Source: CAZSAA01 sp964604915
GTDB taxonomy: Bacteria; Patescibacteriota; Patescibacteriia; Patescibacteriales; UBA12465
DNA: 28,122 nt
Direction of reading: 5' to 3'
Assembly: GCA_964604915.1 (NCBI GenBank)
Contig: CAZSAA010000007.1
Span: 1-28,122 of the forward strand
A program made the position numbers and the translations under genes. Positions 8,415 through 16,350 of the stretch are shown piece by piece; within the stretch, counting starts at the first letter, position 1, and each line of letters begins with the position of its first letter. The notes beneath the pieces are model-generated. The model was given only the letters and a program-made list of their open reading frames with translations. It was not told the DNA's origin and searched no databases.

Positions 8415-8514
8415 NNNNNNNNNNNNNNNNNNNNNNNNNNNNNNNNNNNNNNNNNNNNNNNNNNNNNNNNNNNNNNNNNNNNNNNNNNNNNNNNNNNNNN
8501 NNNNNNNNNNNNNN
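8415..8514. other. Assembly gap of 100 Ns
   Basis: One hundred consecutive Ns, a typical scaffold placeholder of unknown real length. Whatever starts the two-gene operon at 7768-8413 is missing here. Confidence 0.97.
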
Positions 8515-8546
8515 CTTTTTTCCTATGGGGTCAATAGAGCTTTGAG

Positions 8547-8574
8547 AAAAAGAAAACAGCTCCTCTAAAGCTGT
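8547..8574 (-). terminator. Intrinsic terminator after the lytic-transglycosylase-like gene
   Basis: On the minus strand a 6-bp stem (ACAGCT/AGCTGT) with a 7-base loop runs into TTTTCTTTTTC. It lies 43 bases after the stop of the 633-residue gene. The rest of 8515-8617 shows nothing else. Confidence 0.65.
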
Positions 8575-8617
8575 CCTCTACGGCAAGCTGACGCCCAACA
8601 AATGGCTCTTTCTTTGA

Positions 8618-10519
8618 TTATATTTCCGCTAATGAAGCGTACGATGTTTTTGTCTTGGTTACGAATCGATATATCCCCATCTCCCGATCGAAATCATAAT
8701 AAGATGCCCAGATCTGCCCATCCGCATTCTGATAATAGATAAAATTCTTTTCGATGATCTCATCTTCCGGATCATCGTCAAGGTTTTCCATCATCACGTA
8801 ATCACCAGTAAACGCTTTCTCTAATACCCCATATTCACCAAGCTTTGGCAGCAAGTCTAAATGGCCATTCTGATAATTAATCATCATCGTCGCCTGTTCG
8901 TCGATAAGATTTTTGCCCAATACTGCGATTAACCTCTCTCCCCGTTTAGAGGAAGTATACCGGTCGGTAATGACCTCCTTGTCATTAAAAATATACGCTG
9001 GCCAATTAACCTTGTTCCTAACCAGGGACATCGTCTGCAGATGCCAGCCGTCCCAAACTGCAAGTCGGAAATCATATTCTCCCCGTTCATCTTCCGATGG
9101 CGTAGCATAGGCGTAGAAAACTGGATTCCGATATTGATAGGCTAAAGAAACGGTAACCAAGATGATTGATAATATTAAGAAGACAAGTGATGTCTTTAGC
9201 TTACGGCCGGCAGAATCAAAGCCTTCCTTATATATTTTATACACCTTTTTCTGATAATCCCAATTATTCTTCTTATTATAATCAGCCACTGCCTGTTCCC
9301 AACTCCGCCAATAGCATCCTCCTTCCGACAATATGCCCTGAGCTTTGTGATACAGCCACCTGATACCCCAACGGAGACTTGTCTCGACGCTATCACCGTT
9401 TGCCTGTCCGTTATAGTCCAAAATTCCTATCTGCCCCTCCATCCATTCATATTCCTTGGCTACCTTCTGGGTGATCGGATCTACCCAACCGTCATTATTC
9501 AGGGTATGGATAGCCGGATTGCGCGAATCAGCCACCTGCATGATGTCAGGATAAGCCGGATACCCGGTCGGTGATGACCCATATCCTAATCGGCTTTCCA
9601 CATAAATCATCGCTTTTACCAAATTTGGGTCTAATGGTTCCGAAGGCGGATATTCTTGATTTAAAAATTTTTCATTCCACGCTTCAGTCTCTTTTTTTAT
9701 CTCTTCATCATAGCGATTATAGTCCTCTCCGTTCGATCCCAGATTATATGGCTCAACTTTCAGGTCTAATTTACTGTTTGATAAATTAAGAGTGATTTCT
9801 TTAATCGTCGGCGACCCATCTGCCCATATTTCTAAATAATGGACACCCTCGGACGATAATTTTTCGGTAAACTCCCTTTTCCCGCTTGCCTGGCCGGATA
9901 TCTTTCTCAGGATACTAGCGGCCAAAACCCAATTACGATGCAGTATTGAGCGCCCATTCTTCTTTGTTTTTCCATCTACTATTATCTTCAAGTCATCGCC
10001 GTCGGGAAAGTGCCAATTGGTTATATAGTCCAAGGAAAAAGAATTTAGACCGACATTTACCAGGACGAAAGTCATCCATGGGCTTCGGTCCCGTTTTTCC
10101 AAAGAGGCTCCGATATTAAACTTTACTTGCGGAAATTCGGCGAGCGGCAACAACTCTATATTTTCCAACGTCGCGCCTTCATCGGGGATGAACGTAAGAT
10201 TATGCTTACCAGCGGCAAGGAAAGTAATCAGATAGATGGTCTTAGCGGTATTTTTCTGGGCAGCACCAGAAAAAGCGGCCGGAGAATTAAGATACCGACG
10301 GCTATTATCTAATTTAGGAAAATTCTGCCCATCTAATTCTACCCTCAAATCCTCGTCATCGGTAATCTTCTGCCCCCGTTGCTTTTCTGACTTAGTCCTA
10401 GCCGTTATTGCAATTACCCACCATCCGGCCGCACTTATATCAAAATCAAGACTAAGATCATCTGCCAAATATTTTTTCTCTTTGATGAGTTGCATATATG
10501 CTTGGATTGAAATATTCAA
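8618..10519 (-). CDS. Membrane protein with lytic-transglycosylase-like domain
   Basis: A 633-residue protein. Residues 1 to about 270 look like two beta-sandwich, carbohydrate-binding-type domains (AAGKHNLTFIPDEGATLENI; SSEGVHYLEIWADG). A lysozyme-like SLT domain follows: DPNLVKAMIYVESRLG supplies the candidate catalytic Glu308, then YPDIMQV and a second half ending WEQAVADYNKK. One membrane helix lies at about 442-461 (TSLVFLILSIILVTVSLAYQ), and a 170-residue C-terminal domain is acidic and unrecognised (ENLDDDPEDEIIEKN). SLT enzymes cleave peptidoglycan glycan strands, but no N-terminal signal peptide is visible here, so how the catalytic domain would reach the wall is unclear. It begins 9 bases after the ATPase stop and shares its operon. 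Confidence 0.7.
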   Translation of the reverse strand: MNISIQAYMQLIKEKKYLADDLSLDFDISAAGWWVIAITARTKSEKQRGQKITDDEDLRVELDGQNFPKLDNSRRYLNSPAAFSGAAQKNTAKTIYLITFLAAGKHNLTFIPDEGATLENIELLPLAEFPQVKFNIGASLEKRDRSPWMTFVLVNVGLNSFSLDYITNWHFPDGDDLKIIVDGKTKKNGRSILHRNWVLAASILRKISGQASGKREFTEKLSSEGVHYLEIWADGSPTIKEITLNLSNSKLDLKVEPYNLGSNGEDYNRYDEEIKKETEAWNEKFLNQEYPPSEPLDPNLVKAMIYVESRLGYGSSPTGYPAYPDIMQVADSRNPAIHTLNNDGWVDPITQKVAKEYEWMEGQIGILDYNGQANGDSVETSLRWGIRWLYHKAQGILSEGGCYWRSWEQAVADYNKKNNWDYQKKVYKIYKEGFDSAGRKLKTSLVFLILSIILVTVSLAYQYRNPVFYAYATPSEDERGEYDFRLAVWDGWHLQTMSLVRNKVNWPAYIFNDKEVITDRYTSSKRGERLIAVLGKNLIDEQATMMINYQNGHLDLLPKLGEYGVLEKAFTGDYVMMENLDDDPEDEIIEKNFIYYQNADGQIWASYYDFDREMGIYRFVTKTKTSYASLAEI

Positions 10520-10528
10520 TCGCTTATC

Positions 10529-11659
10529 TTAACTGTCTTTTCCTAGGACAAAATCTAGGTAGTTATCTTGATTTACCACTGCAAACTGACTGCCGGTATA
10601 CGCTCGCAAAAACTCGTCTGGCGGCGCCACGTTTTGTTTGCGCCATTTTATTTCATAAGCTTTGATCGTCCCTGACTCCTCCTCGATCAAATCGATTTCT
10701 TTCCCAACATAATTGCGCCAGAAGTAATAATTATTAAGCGACTGGCTGTTTTTCAACCGCTCTATCACTATAAAATTTTCAAACAAAGCGCCGACGTCAT
10801 CGCGCTTATCCAGTGGATTAAAATTCGATATTATCGCATTACGGATGCCATTATCCAAAAAATAGTATTTTGCCTTATTATTTATCTCATTCCTCAAATT
10901 ACGGCTCAACCCACCCAAACGTTTGATAACGAAACCTTTCTCCAAAAGGTCCAGATAACGCTCGACTGTCCTACGATTCAGTCCCGACTGATTAGCCAGT
11001 TCATTGATAGACACTAAGTTGCCGATTTGAAAAGCCAAAAGCTTGAGCAAATTCAGTAACTTCTGGCTAAACCTTATATTATCTAATTTCAAGATATCCC
11101 GTAATAGATAAGATTCAGCCAACTCATTAAGAGCCGTCCGTTTTCCCTGCCTATCCTCTAATGATAAAATCCCGGGATAACTGCCGAAGATAAGAAACTC
11201 CTCAAGTTTTTCCCTCAACTCCCCCTTATTATACTGTAGCCGCAGTTCCTCTTGGGACAAAGGATATAGTATTACGGTCTTCTTCCGGCCAGTGAGCGGC
11301 TCGCCGATAGTTTGTGAAAGTTCGAATGAAGATGAGCCGGTAGCAATCAGATAAATGTCTTCGATATTATCCACTATTATTTTCAAAGCTAAGCCGATAT
11401 CAGGGATCTGTTGTGCCTCATCAATGGCAATCAAATCATAGCCCTGGACAAAGTCCTTTATTTGCTCAAAATCCTTAGAGCTAAGGACCTGCTGTACTCG
11501 GGTATTATCACCGTTTTCCAGCCGATATTTTAACTTAGTGCCAGCCAAAAACTGGCGTAACATGGTAGTCTTACCAACTCGCCTGGGGCCATAGATAATC
11601 AAGGCTTTATTCCTTTCGATTAACTTGGCTATATCATATTTTCGAGGGTATATAATCAT
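10529..11659 (-). CDS. AAA-type ATPase with DUF4143 C-terminal domain
   Basis: A 376-residue protein of the ATPase family common in archaea and CPR. Walker A is GPRRVGKTT (residues 24-32), Walker B is YDLIAIDEAQQ, and the sensor-like segment is LIATGSSSFELS. GEPLTGRKKTVILYPLS is a family signature. The middle holds a winged-helix-like region (SINELANQSGLNRRTVERYL). The C-terminal DUF4143 part has a nuclease-like core (LFENFIVIERL; DLIEEESGTIKAYEIKWRK), with the acidic-EIK pattern seen in restriction-type folds. Cellular function of the family is poorly established. The ATG at 11659 has no Shine-Dalgarno site. Tandem palindromes lie over its candidate promoter, suggesting tight, possibly self-imposed control. 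Confidence 0.88.
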   Translation of the reverse strand: MIIYPRKYDIAKLIERNKALIIYGPRRVGKTTMLRQFLAGTKLKYRLENGDNTRVQQVLSSKDFEQIKDFVQGYDLIAIDEAQQIPDIGLALKIIVDNIEDIYLIATGSSSFELSQTIGEPLTGRKKTVILYPLSQEELRLQYNKGELREKLEEFLIFGSYPGILSLEDRQGKRTALNELAESYLLRDILKLDNIRFSQKLLNLLKLLAFQIGNLVSINELANQSGLNRRTVERYLDLLEKGFVIKRLGGLSRNLRNEINNKAKYYFLDNGIRNAIISNFNPLDKRDDVGALFENFIVIERLKNSQSLNNYYFWRNYVGKEIDLIEEESGTIKAYEIKWRKQNVAPPDEFLRAYTGSQFAVVNQDNYLDFVLGKDS

Positions 11660-11686
11660 TTGATTTAGAAATATAATTCTATAATA

Positions 11687-11715
11687 ATGGTACTCCCACT
11701 ACCAGTTTTTGTCAA
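11687..11715 (-). promoter_or_regulatory. Candidate promoter of the ATPase gene, inside tandem palindromes
   Basis: The minus strand carries TTGACA (11715-11710), 17 bases, then TACCAT (11692-11687). The perfect -35 lies within the first palindrome. The -10 matches the consensus at 4 of 6 positions. The start codon is about 28 bases further on. Confidence 0.55.
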
Positions 11716-11760
11716 AATATTGGTAGTACTACTACCAGTTTTCATAGGAATATTGGTAGT
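11698..11760. repeat. Two tandem 30-bp imperfect palindromes, likely operator
   Basis: Two copies (11698-11727 and 11731-11760), each ACTACCA-N16-TGGTAGT, are separated by 3 bases, for a 33-base period. The facing arms of the two copies also form a tight palindrome around a 3-base centre, giving four half-sites in alternating orientation. They overlap the -35 of the ATPase promoter. Confidence 0.7.
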
Positions 11761-11793
11761 TAAATAGGGATAATCGGTAAAGTTAGCCAAAAC

Positions 11794-11818
11794 AAAAAAA
11801 CAGCCCTCTCGGACTGCT
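11794..11818 (-). terminator. Terminator of the smpB-ssrA-tRNA cluster
   Basis: On the minus strand a stem of at least 6 bp (CAGTCC/GGGCTG, one G-U pair) around a GAGA tetraloop is followed by seven Ts, 18 bases past the end of tRNA-Gly. Confidence 0.85.
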
Positions 11819-11835
11819 TCTCTATGTGCTCTGTG

Positions 11836-11907
11836 AGCGGGTAACGGGAATCGAACCCGTCTCTCAACCATGGCAAGGTTGCATAATAGCCACTATACGA
11901 TACCCGC
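11836..11907 (-). tRNA. tRNA-Gly (anticodon GCC)
   Basis: A 72-base cloverleaf. The acceptor stem is GCGGGTA/TACCCGC, the anticodon stem CAACC/GGTTG around TTGCCAT gives GCC, and the T-arm has GGTTCGATTCC. The discriminator base is U, usual for tRNA-Gly. The 3' CCA is not encoded, so a CCA-adding enzyme is required. Confidence 0.96.
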
Positions 11908-11921
11908 GTCTTGTGTTCCAG

Positions 11922-12004
11922 TGGTCCAGGTGGGAGTCGAACCCACATGCTTTTTAGGCACAACATTTTAAGTGTTGCGTGTATACCAGTTCCACCACTG
12001 GACC
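11922..12004 (-). tRNA. tRNA-Leu (anticodon UAA)
   Basis: An 83-base class II tRNA. The acceptor stem is GGTCCAG/CTGGACC, the anticodon stem CAACA/TGTTG around CTTAAAA gives UAA, a long variable arm (TGC/GCA stem) follows, and the T-arm has GGGTTCGACTCCC. The discriminator is A. CCA is not encoded. It lies 14 bases from tRNA-Gly and 36 from the tmRNA 3' end, apparently in one transcript. Confidence 0.96.
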
Positions 12005-12040
12005 AGAACTGAAGTATAACTTCGGTATATGTCGATACTG

Positions 12041-12426
12041 TGGAGATGATGGGAGTCGAACCCATGTCCAACGAGTATCCGATAATGCGTGTACAAAATT
12101 AGGCTGGTTTGTTTTAACTCCTAACCTGTTAACCAACCAAAACGGCTAAGAGCGATTTCCCTTTGCCTTCGGAGCAAGCCTGGGAAATTGCCTGATCCTA
12201 TCTCTATGATATGACACCGGTGGACGGGTATAGAGAATGACCGTACCGATGGCAGCTCTACGAAAGAGAGCTGCAAGCAATTACGCCATTACGTAAGCAG
12301 GAACCTGCCAAGTAAAGGCTACATTGCTGGCTGAATTTTTGCCAGTTATATTTTTGCCAGTTTTACGCGGTAGCGCGCGTTTTGCACATTATTGGATAGG
12401 CTTCGCTGTCGATGCCTGGCATCCCC
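12041..12426 (-). ncRNA. ssrA: Transfer-messenger RNA (tmRNA)
   Basis: A 386-base tmRNA that rescues stalled ribosomes. The 5' acceptor strand GGGGATG pairs with the 3' strand CATCTCC (one G-U). The T-arm GGGTTCGACTCCC is present, and the 5' part has the conserved CCAGGCATCGACAG and the GTGCA and CGTAAA elements before the tag. The probable tag frame runs 12358-12281, begins Gly-Lys-Asn as in Bacillus-type tags, and ends VMA before TAA. The resume region is duplicated in frame. The first base of the RNA is the last base of the smpB stop codon, so smpB and ssrA are joined and the tmRNA 5' end probably arises by RNase P cleavage of a common transcript. CCA is not encoded. Confidence 0.93.
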
Positions 12427-12872
12427 TAACGATGTTTTTTCAAGGTTCGGATCTGGCGATCCAGATCCCTCTTCTTTATACTCTCGCGCTTGTCATATTG
12501 CGTTTTACCGCGCGCTAAGGCAAACTCGAGCTTCAAAAAACTATGTTTAGTATATAGTTTAACCGGCACCAGTGTCAAGCCTTTTTCTTGCCGCTTCCCA
12601 GCCAGAAACCCCAGCTCTTTTTTGCTAACCAAAAGCTTCCTTTCGCGATTGGGATCATAGTCCTTGACCTGGCCCGCGTATTTATATAGGCCGATAAGGG
12701 AACTGATCAGATACAATCCGTCATCACGTAAGCTGATATAGCTGCCCTTGAGACTGACATGGCCGCTCCTGGCCGCTTTTACTTCGTGTCCGAACAACAC
12801 TAACCCAGCCTCGAAGGTTTCGAGGATCTCATAATCAAATCTAGCTTTCTTGTTTTGCGCTAGAACGGGCAT
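12426..12872 (-). CDS. smpB: SsrA-binding protein SmpB
   Basis: A 148-residue protein that binds tmRNA and carries it to stalled ribosomes. The start at 12872 gives MPVLAQNKKARFDYEILETF, the usual SmpB opening, and has AAGGA 8 bases upstream. The longer frame from 12908 adds 12 residues without a ribosome site. Family motifs are GLVLFGHEVKAARSG, SLKGSYISL and the basic C-terminal tail (KKRDLDRQIRTLKKH), which normally folds into the decoding centre. It overlaps the end of tig by 32 bases and its TAG stop overlaps the tmRNA by one base. Encoding the protein directly ahead of its RNA partner gives a cotranscribed trans-translation unit. Confidence 0.96.
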   Translation of the reverse strand: MPVLAQNKKARFDYEILETFEAGLVLFGHEVKAARSGHVSLKGSYISLRDDGLYLISSLIGLYKYAGQVKDYDPNRERKLLVSKKELGFLAGKRQEKGLTLVPVKLYTKHSFLKLEFALARGKTQYDKRESIKKRDLDRQIRTLKKHR

Positions 12873-14154
12873 AGTTCCATTCCTTGAGCTTCCCGATGAC
12901 TTTTTCATTGAGCATCACGCTTTCCAGATAGTGGAAGTATGAATGTTCGTCCATCATGTCGGAAACCTGCTTATTATCCTTATATAGTTCCTTGAGTTCC
13001 GCTATCTTCTTCTCTACCTCCTCATGGGTAACCTCGATCTTGTCCTGCTTAGCGACCGTCCGGATGACTAAGGCGGACTTTACCCGTTTCATGGCATTGG
13101 GCGAAAAATCGACCATCAGCTGTTCCTTAGTCTTGCCGATATGTTGGAGATAGTCCTTAAAGTCGCCGCCTTGGCGCACTACCGACTGTTCCAATTCGCT
13201 AAGCATGCTCCGAAGTTCGTTCTCGATGAGCACTTCTGGGATATAGCCGAAATCGCTACTGCTCGTTATCTTATCGAACATCTCCGCCTCCAAACGGTTG
13301 GCATATTGCCTAGCCTTTTCCTGCTTAGCATTGTCGGCCATCGCCTGCTTCATCTCCCCTATCGTCTTGAATTGGAACATCTTGGCAAAATCGTCATCTA
13401 GAGTCGGCAACTCACGCTGGAACACCTCCTTTATCTCCACTTTGAAGTCTGCCTTTTTTCCGGCTAAGGCTAATTGGTGATATTTTTCCGGATATTCTAA
13501 GGAGAACTCTAGGGAATCACCATTTTTAGCCCCTATTAGCTTCTCATCAAATCCGTCTACGAAATATTTTTTACCGATAAGGACGGATACGGCTTTCTGT
13601 TGGCCTCCTTCGACTGGCACGCCGCCGACGCTAATGTTGATATCGGCAATGACCCGGTCGCCGAGCTTGATCGGTTCTGCCGAAATCGTTTCTTTAGCCC
13701 GCATAGCCTGGAAATCGGCCATCGCCTTATCGATCTCCTTGTCATCCACTTTCACCTCTTCTTCCTTAATACCCAAATCCTTATACTTCCCCAATTTCAC
13801 TTCCGGCACGAGCGATACCACCACCTTATACCCCAATTCATTCTCCGGCGCGAGCTTGCTAATCTCTACCCTAGGCTGCCCCACGACGTCATATCCGTCC
13901 AGGTTGTCGTGACCCAAGACTTTATCGATCTGGCTACTAATGATAATATTAGCTGCTTCTTCCAGGATAGCCAACTCACCCACTTTCTGCTTGAGGATCT
14001 CATATGGGATCTTGCCTGGGCGGAAGCCTTCCACCTTCACTTTTTCCGACAGTTTCCTCGCCCCCTTCTCGACGAACGGCTTGAACTCTTCCCAAGCTAC
14101 GGTGACCTGTAATTCAAGCTGGGATTTTTCTAATGTTTTTTTGCTGATATTCAT
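12841..14154 (-). CDS. tig: Trigger factor
   Basis: A 437-residue ribosome-associated chaperone and peptidyl-prolyl isomerase that meets nascent chains at the exit tunnel. The ribosome-binding domain carries GFRPGKIP (residues 43-50), the docking signature. An FKBP-like domain (about 155-245) has GDRVIADINISVGGVPVEGG and the family's FVDGFDEKLIGAKNGD. The C-terminal helical arms follow (DFAKMFQFKTIGEMK; IPEVLIENELRSMLSELE). Length is normal. It is expressed from a promoter at 14225-14253 and runs into smpB with a 32-base overlap, joining nascent-chain folding and ribosome rescue in one message. Confidence 0.96.
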   Translation of the reverse strand: MNISKKTLEKSQLELQVTVAWEEFKPFVEKGARKLSEKVKVEGFRPGKIPYEILKQKVGELAILEEAANIIISSQIDKVLGHDNLDGYDVVGQPRVEISKLAPENELGYKVVVSLVPEVKLGKYKDLGIKEEEVKVDDKEIDKAMADFQAMRAKETISAEPIKLGDRVIADINISVGGVPVEGGQQKAVSVLIGKKYFVDGFDEKLIGAKNGDSLEFSLEYPEKYHQLALAGKKADFKVEIKEVFQRELPTLDDDFAKMFQFKTIGEMKQAMADNAKQEKARQYANRLEAEMFDKITSSSDFGYIPEVLIENELRSMLSELEQSVVRQGGDFKDYLQHIGKTKEQLMVDFSPNAMKRVKSALVIRTVAKQDKIEVTHEEVEKKIAELKELYKDNKQVSDMMDEHSYFHYLESVMLNEKVIGKLKEWNYARSSAKQES

Positions 14155-14224
14155 ATAAACTCGGTTATTATGACAAACAGGTTCATCAGAAACCTGCCTT
14201 GTTCTTTAGTCTTTTTACCTAGTT

Positions 14225-14253
14225 ATTCTAGCTTTTTTGTCTTAAAAAATCAA
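14225..14253 (-). promoter_or_regulatory. Promoter of tig-smpB-ssrA
   Basis: On the minus strand TTGATT (14253-14248), a 17-base spacer, then TAGAAT (14230-14225). The leader of about 65 bases contains a 6-bp hairpin (CAGGTT/AACCTG, 14178-14196) 24 bases before the tig ATG. Confidence 0.65.
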
Positions 14254-14269
14254 GGGAATAGATAAAGAC

Positions 14270-14301
14270 AAAACGCCTCCCATAGGTACAGGAGGCGTTT
14301 T
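14270..14301 (-). terminator. Intrinsic terminator after hppA
   Basis: A perfect 11-bp stem (AAAACGCCTCC and its complement) with a 10-base loop lies 19 bases after the hppA stop. On the minus strand it ends in a TTTT run. Confidence 0.85.
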
Positions 14302-14320
14302 CACATATATCAGGAAGAAA

Positions 14321-16318
14321 TTATAGCAACATTCCGACTATCAACAGGGCCACGATATTGAGGACCTTGATCATGGGGTTGATCGCCGGTCCGGCCGTGT
14401 CCTTGTATGGATCACCTACCGTATCCCCGGTTACGGCCGCCTTATGCGCATCCGAGCCTTTGCCGCCGAAATTGCCGGATTCGATATACTTCTTGGCATT
14501 ATCCCAAGCTCCACCGCCCGATGTCATGGAAATGGCGACGAAGATGCCGGTCACGATAGAACCGACCAGCAAGCCTCCCAAAGCCTCTACGCCATGGCTG
14601 CGGAAACCGAATCCTACCAATATAGGCACGACAACGGGGATGATCGCTGGCAGGATCATTTCTTTTATCGCCGCCTTGGTAACGATGTCGACCGTGCGGC
14701 CGTAATCCGGCTTCTGGCTGCCATCCATGATACCTGGCTTCTCTCTGAACTGGTTACGGACATCTTCGACCACGGAACCGGCGGCACGACCGACCGATTT
14801 CATGGCTAAAGCGCCGAAATAATAGGGGAGCAAGCCGCCGATAAACAGGCCGGCTAGCACATAGGGGTCATTGATAAGGAATTGGTACGTATCAGGTAGG
14901 GAGTGGGTGAAGTCAGCGAACAATACCAGCGCCGCCAAGGCTGCGCTACCGATGGCATAGCCTTTGGTAACGGCTTTGGTCGTATTTCCTACCGCATCAA
15001 GAGGATCAGTAACGTTACGGACATCTTCTCCTAACTCCGCCATCTCGGCGATGCCGCCCGCATTATCGGTGATAGGGCCATAGGCATCAATGGTGACGAT
15101 GATTCCAGCCATCGAAAGCATAGCCATCGCCGCTACCGCTACGCCATACAAGCCGACAAGGCTATAGGCGCCGATGATAGCGATGACGATGATGATAACC
15201 GGCCAAGCGGTGGACTTCATGGAAACGGCCAAGCCAGCGATGACGTTGGTGCCATGCCCGGTCTTAGATGCTTCCGCAATACTCTTTACCGGAGCAAACT
15301 TAGTGGAAGTGTAATACTCGGTGATGACCACCAGTGCGCCAGTAACCGCCAAGCCGATAAGGCTAGCTAGGTATATATTCAAAGCGAGCGCCGCATCGCC
15401 GACGAAAGCTTTGGTGATAGGATAGAAAGCGATAGCCGAGATAACGCCAGCGGCGATAAGGCCCTTATAGAGCGCTCTCATTATATTAGCTTTCTTGCCG
15501 AGTCGGATAAAGAATATGCCGATGATAGAGGCGATGATAGACACTGCGCCCAGTATCAGCGGGAAGATGATTATCTGAGGATTGTCAGAAAAAGTGAGGC
15601 TACCAAGGACCATCGCGGCGATTGAAGTAACCGCGTAGGTCTCAAACAGGTCAGCGGCCATGCCCGCGCAGTCTCCCACGTTATCACCTACGTTATCCGC
15701 GATAACGGCCGGATTGCGAGGATCGTCTTCTGGAATAGAAGCTTCCACCTTGCCGACCAGATCAGCGCCGACGTCTGCCGCTTTGGTATAGATACCGCCG
15801 CCGAGCCTAGCGAAGATAGAGATGAGGGAACCGCCGAAACCAAAACCGATAAGGGCATGGAGATCGCCGGTGATAAGGTAGAAGCCAGACGTACCGAGTA
15901 AGGCGAGGCCCACTACCAGCATGCCAGTGACGCTACCGCCACGGACAGCGACGCTCAAGGCTTTCTTCAAACCGGACTTGGCCGCTTCGGTCGTCTTGAC
16001 GTTAGCGCGAACACTGACGTTCATGCCGATATAGCCGGTAAGGGCGGAAAGGATCGCGCCCGCGATGAAAGCGAGGGCGGTAGTCCAGCCGAGGCTAGGG
16101 ACAAAACCGATAAGGAGGAATAAGACGACGGCCACGATACCGACCGCCTTATACTGGCGATTAAGGAAAGCTTTGGCGCCTTCTTGGATCGCTTTGGCGA
16201 TGGACTGCATTTTCTCATCGCCGCTTGGCAGCTTGGAAAGGGACATGATCGTCAGCAATCCGTAGATGATCGCTAAGATCGCGCTTCCCAAGATGATAAT
16301 CGTTGTAGTTGCGAACAT
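14321..16318 (-). CDS. hppA: Membrane-bound proton-translocating pyrophosphatase
   Basis: A 665-residue, roughly 16-helix membrane enzyme that couples hydrolysis of pyrophosphate to ion pumping. The substrate site is seen in GADLVGKVEASIPEDDPRN and DNVGDNVGDCAGMAADLFE. Further motifs are DAYGPITDNAGGIAEM and, near the end, GDTVGDPYKDTAGPAINP. In the stretch GNTTKAVTKG the residue after GNTT is lysine; in characterised members this lysine marks the K+-independent, H+-pumping class (K+-dependent forms have alanine). It lies 32 bases after nusA and ends at a strong terminator, so the two are probably cotranscribed. The enzyme would recover energy from pyrophosphate made by biosynthesis, consistent with a fermentative, energy-poor cell. 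Confidence 0.97.
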   Translation of the reverse strand: MFATTTIIILGSAILAIIYGLLTIMSLSKLPSGDEKMQSIAKAIQEGAKAFLNRQYKAVGIVAVVLFLLIGFVPSLGWTTALAFIAGAILSALTGYIGMNVSVRANVKTTEAAKSGLKKALSVAVRGGSVTGMLVVGLALLGTSGFYLITGDLHALIGFGFGGSLISIFARLGGGIYTKAADVGADLVGKVEASIPEDDPRNPAVIADNVGDNVGDCAGMAADLFETYAVTSIAAMVLGSLTFSDNPQIIIFPLILGAVSIIASIIGIFFIRLGKKANIMRALYKGLIAAGVISAIAFYPITKAFVGDAALALNIYLASLIGLAVTGALVVITEYYTSTKFAPVKSIAEASKTGHGTNVIAGLAVSMKSTAWPVIIIVIAIIGAYSLVGLYGVAVAAMAMLSMAGIIVTIDAYGPITDNAGGIAEMAELGEDVRNVTDPLDAVGNTTKAVTKGYAIGSAALAALVLFADFTHSLPDTYQFLINDPYVLAGLFIGGLLPYYFGALAMKSVGRAAGSVVEDVRNQFREKPGIMDGSQKPDYGRTVDIVTKAAIKEMILPAIIPVVVPILVGFGFRSHGVEALGGLLVGSIVTGIFVAISMTSGGGAWDNAKKYIESGNFGGKGSDAHKAAVTGDTVGDPYKDTAGPAINPMIKVLNIVALLIVGMLL

Positions 16319-16350
16319 AGTTTTCTGAGGCTAAAAATTATGCCTTTATA

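Noticed and set aside
11698..11760. CRISPR-like repeat pair
   Set aside because: Only two copies, with a 3-base spacing and strong internal symmetry, positioned over a promoter. This fits an operator, not a CRISPR array.
11665..12136. Short reading frames across the tRNA and tmRNA genes
   Set aside because: They are chance frames over clearly folded RNA genes and share no coding features with neighbours.
12841..12908. Longer smpB starting at 12908
   Set aside because: The extra 12 residues lack the family pattern and a ribosome site, while ATG 12872 has AAGGA at good spacing and the canonical beginning.
14174..14200. Riboswitch in the tig leader
   Set aside because: Only one short 6-bp hairpin is present in a leader of about 65 bases, too little structure for any riboswitch class I know.
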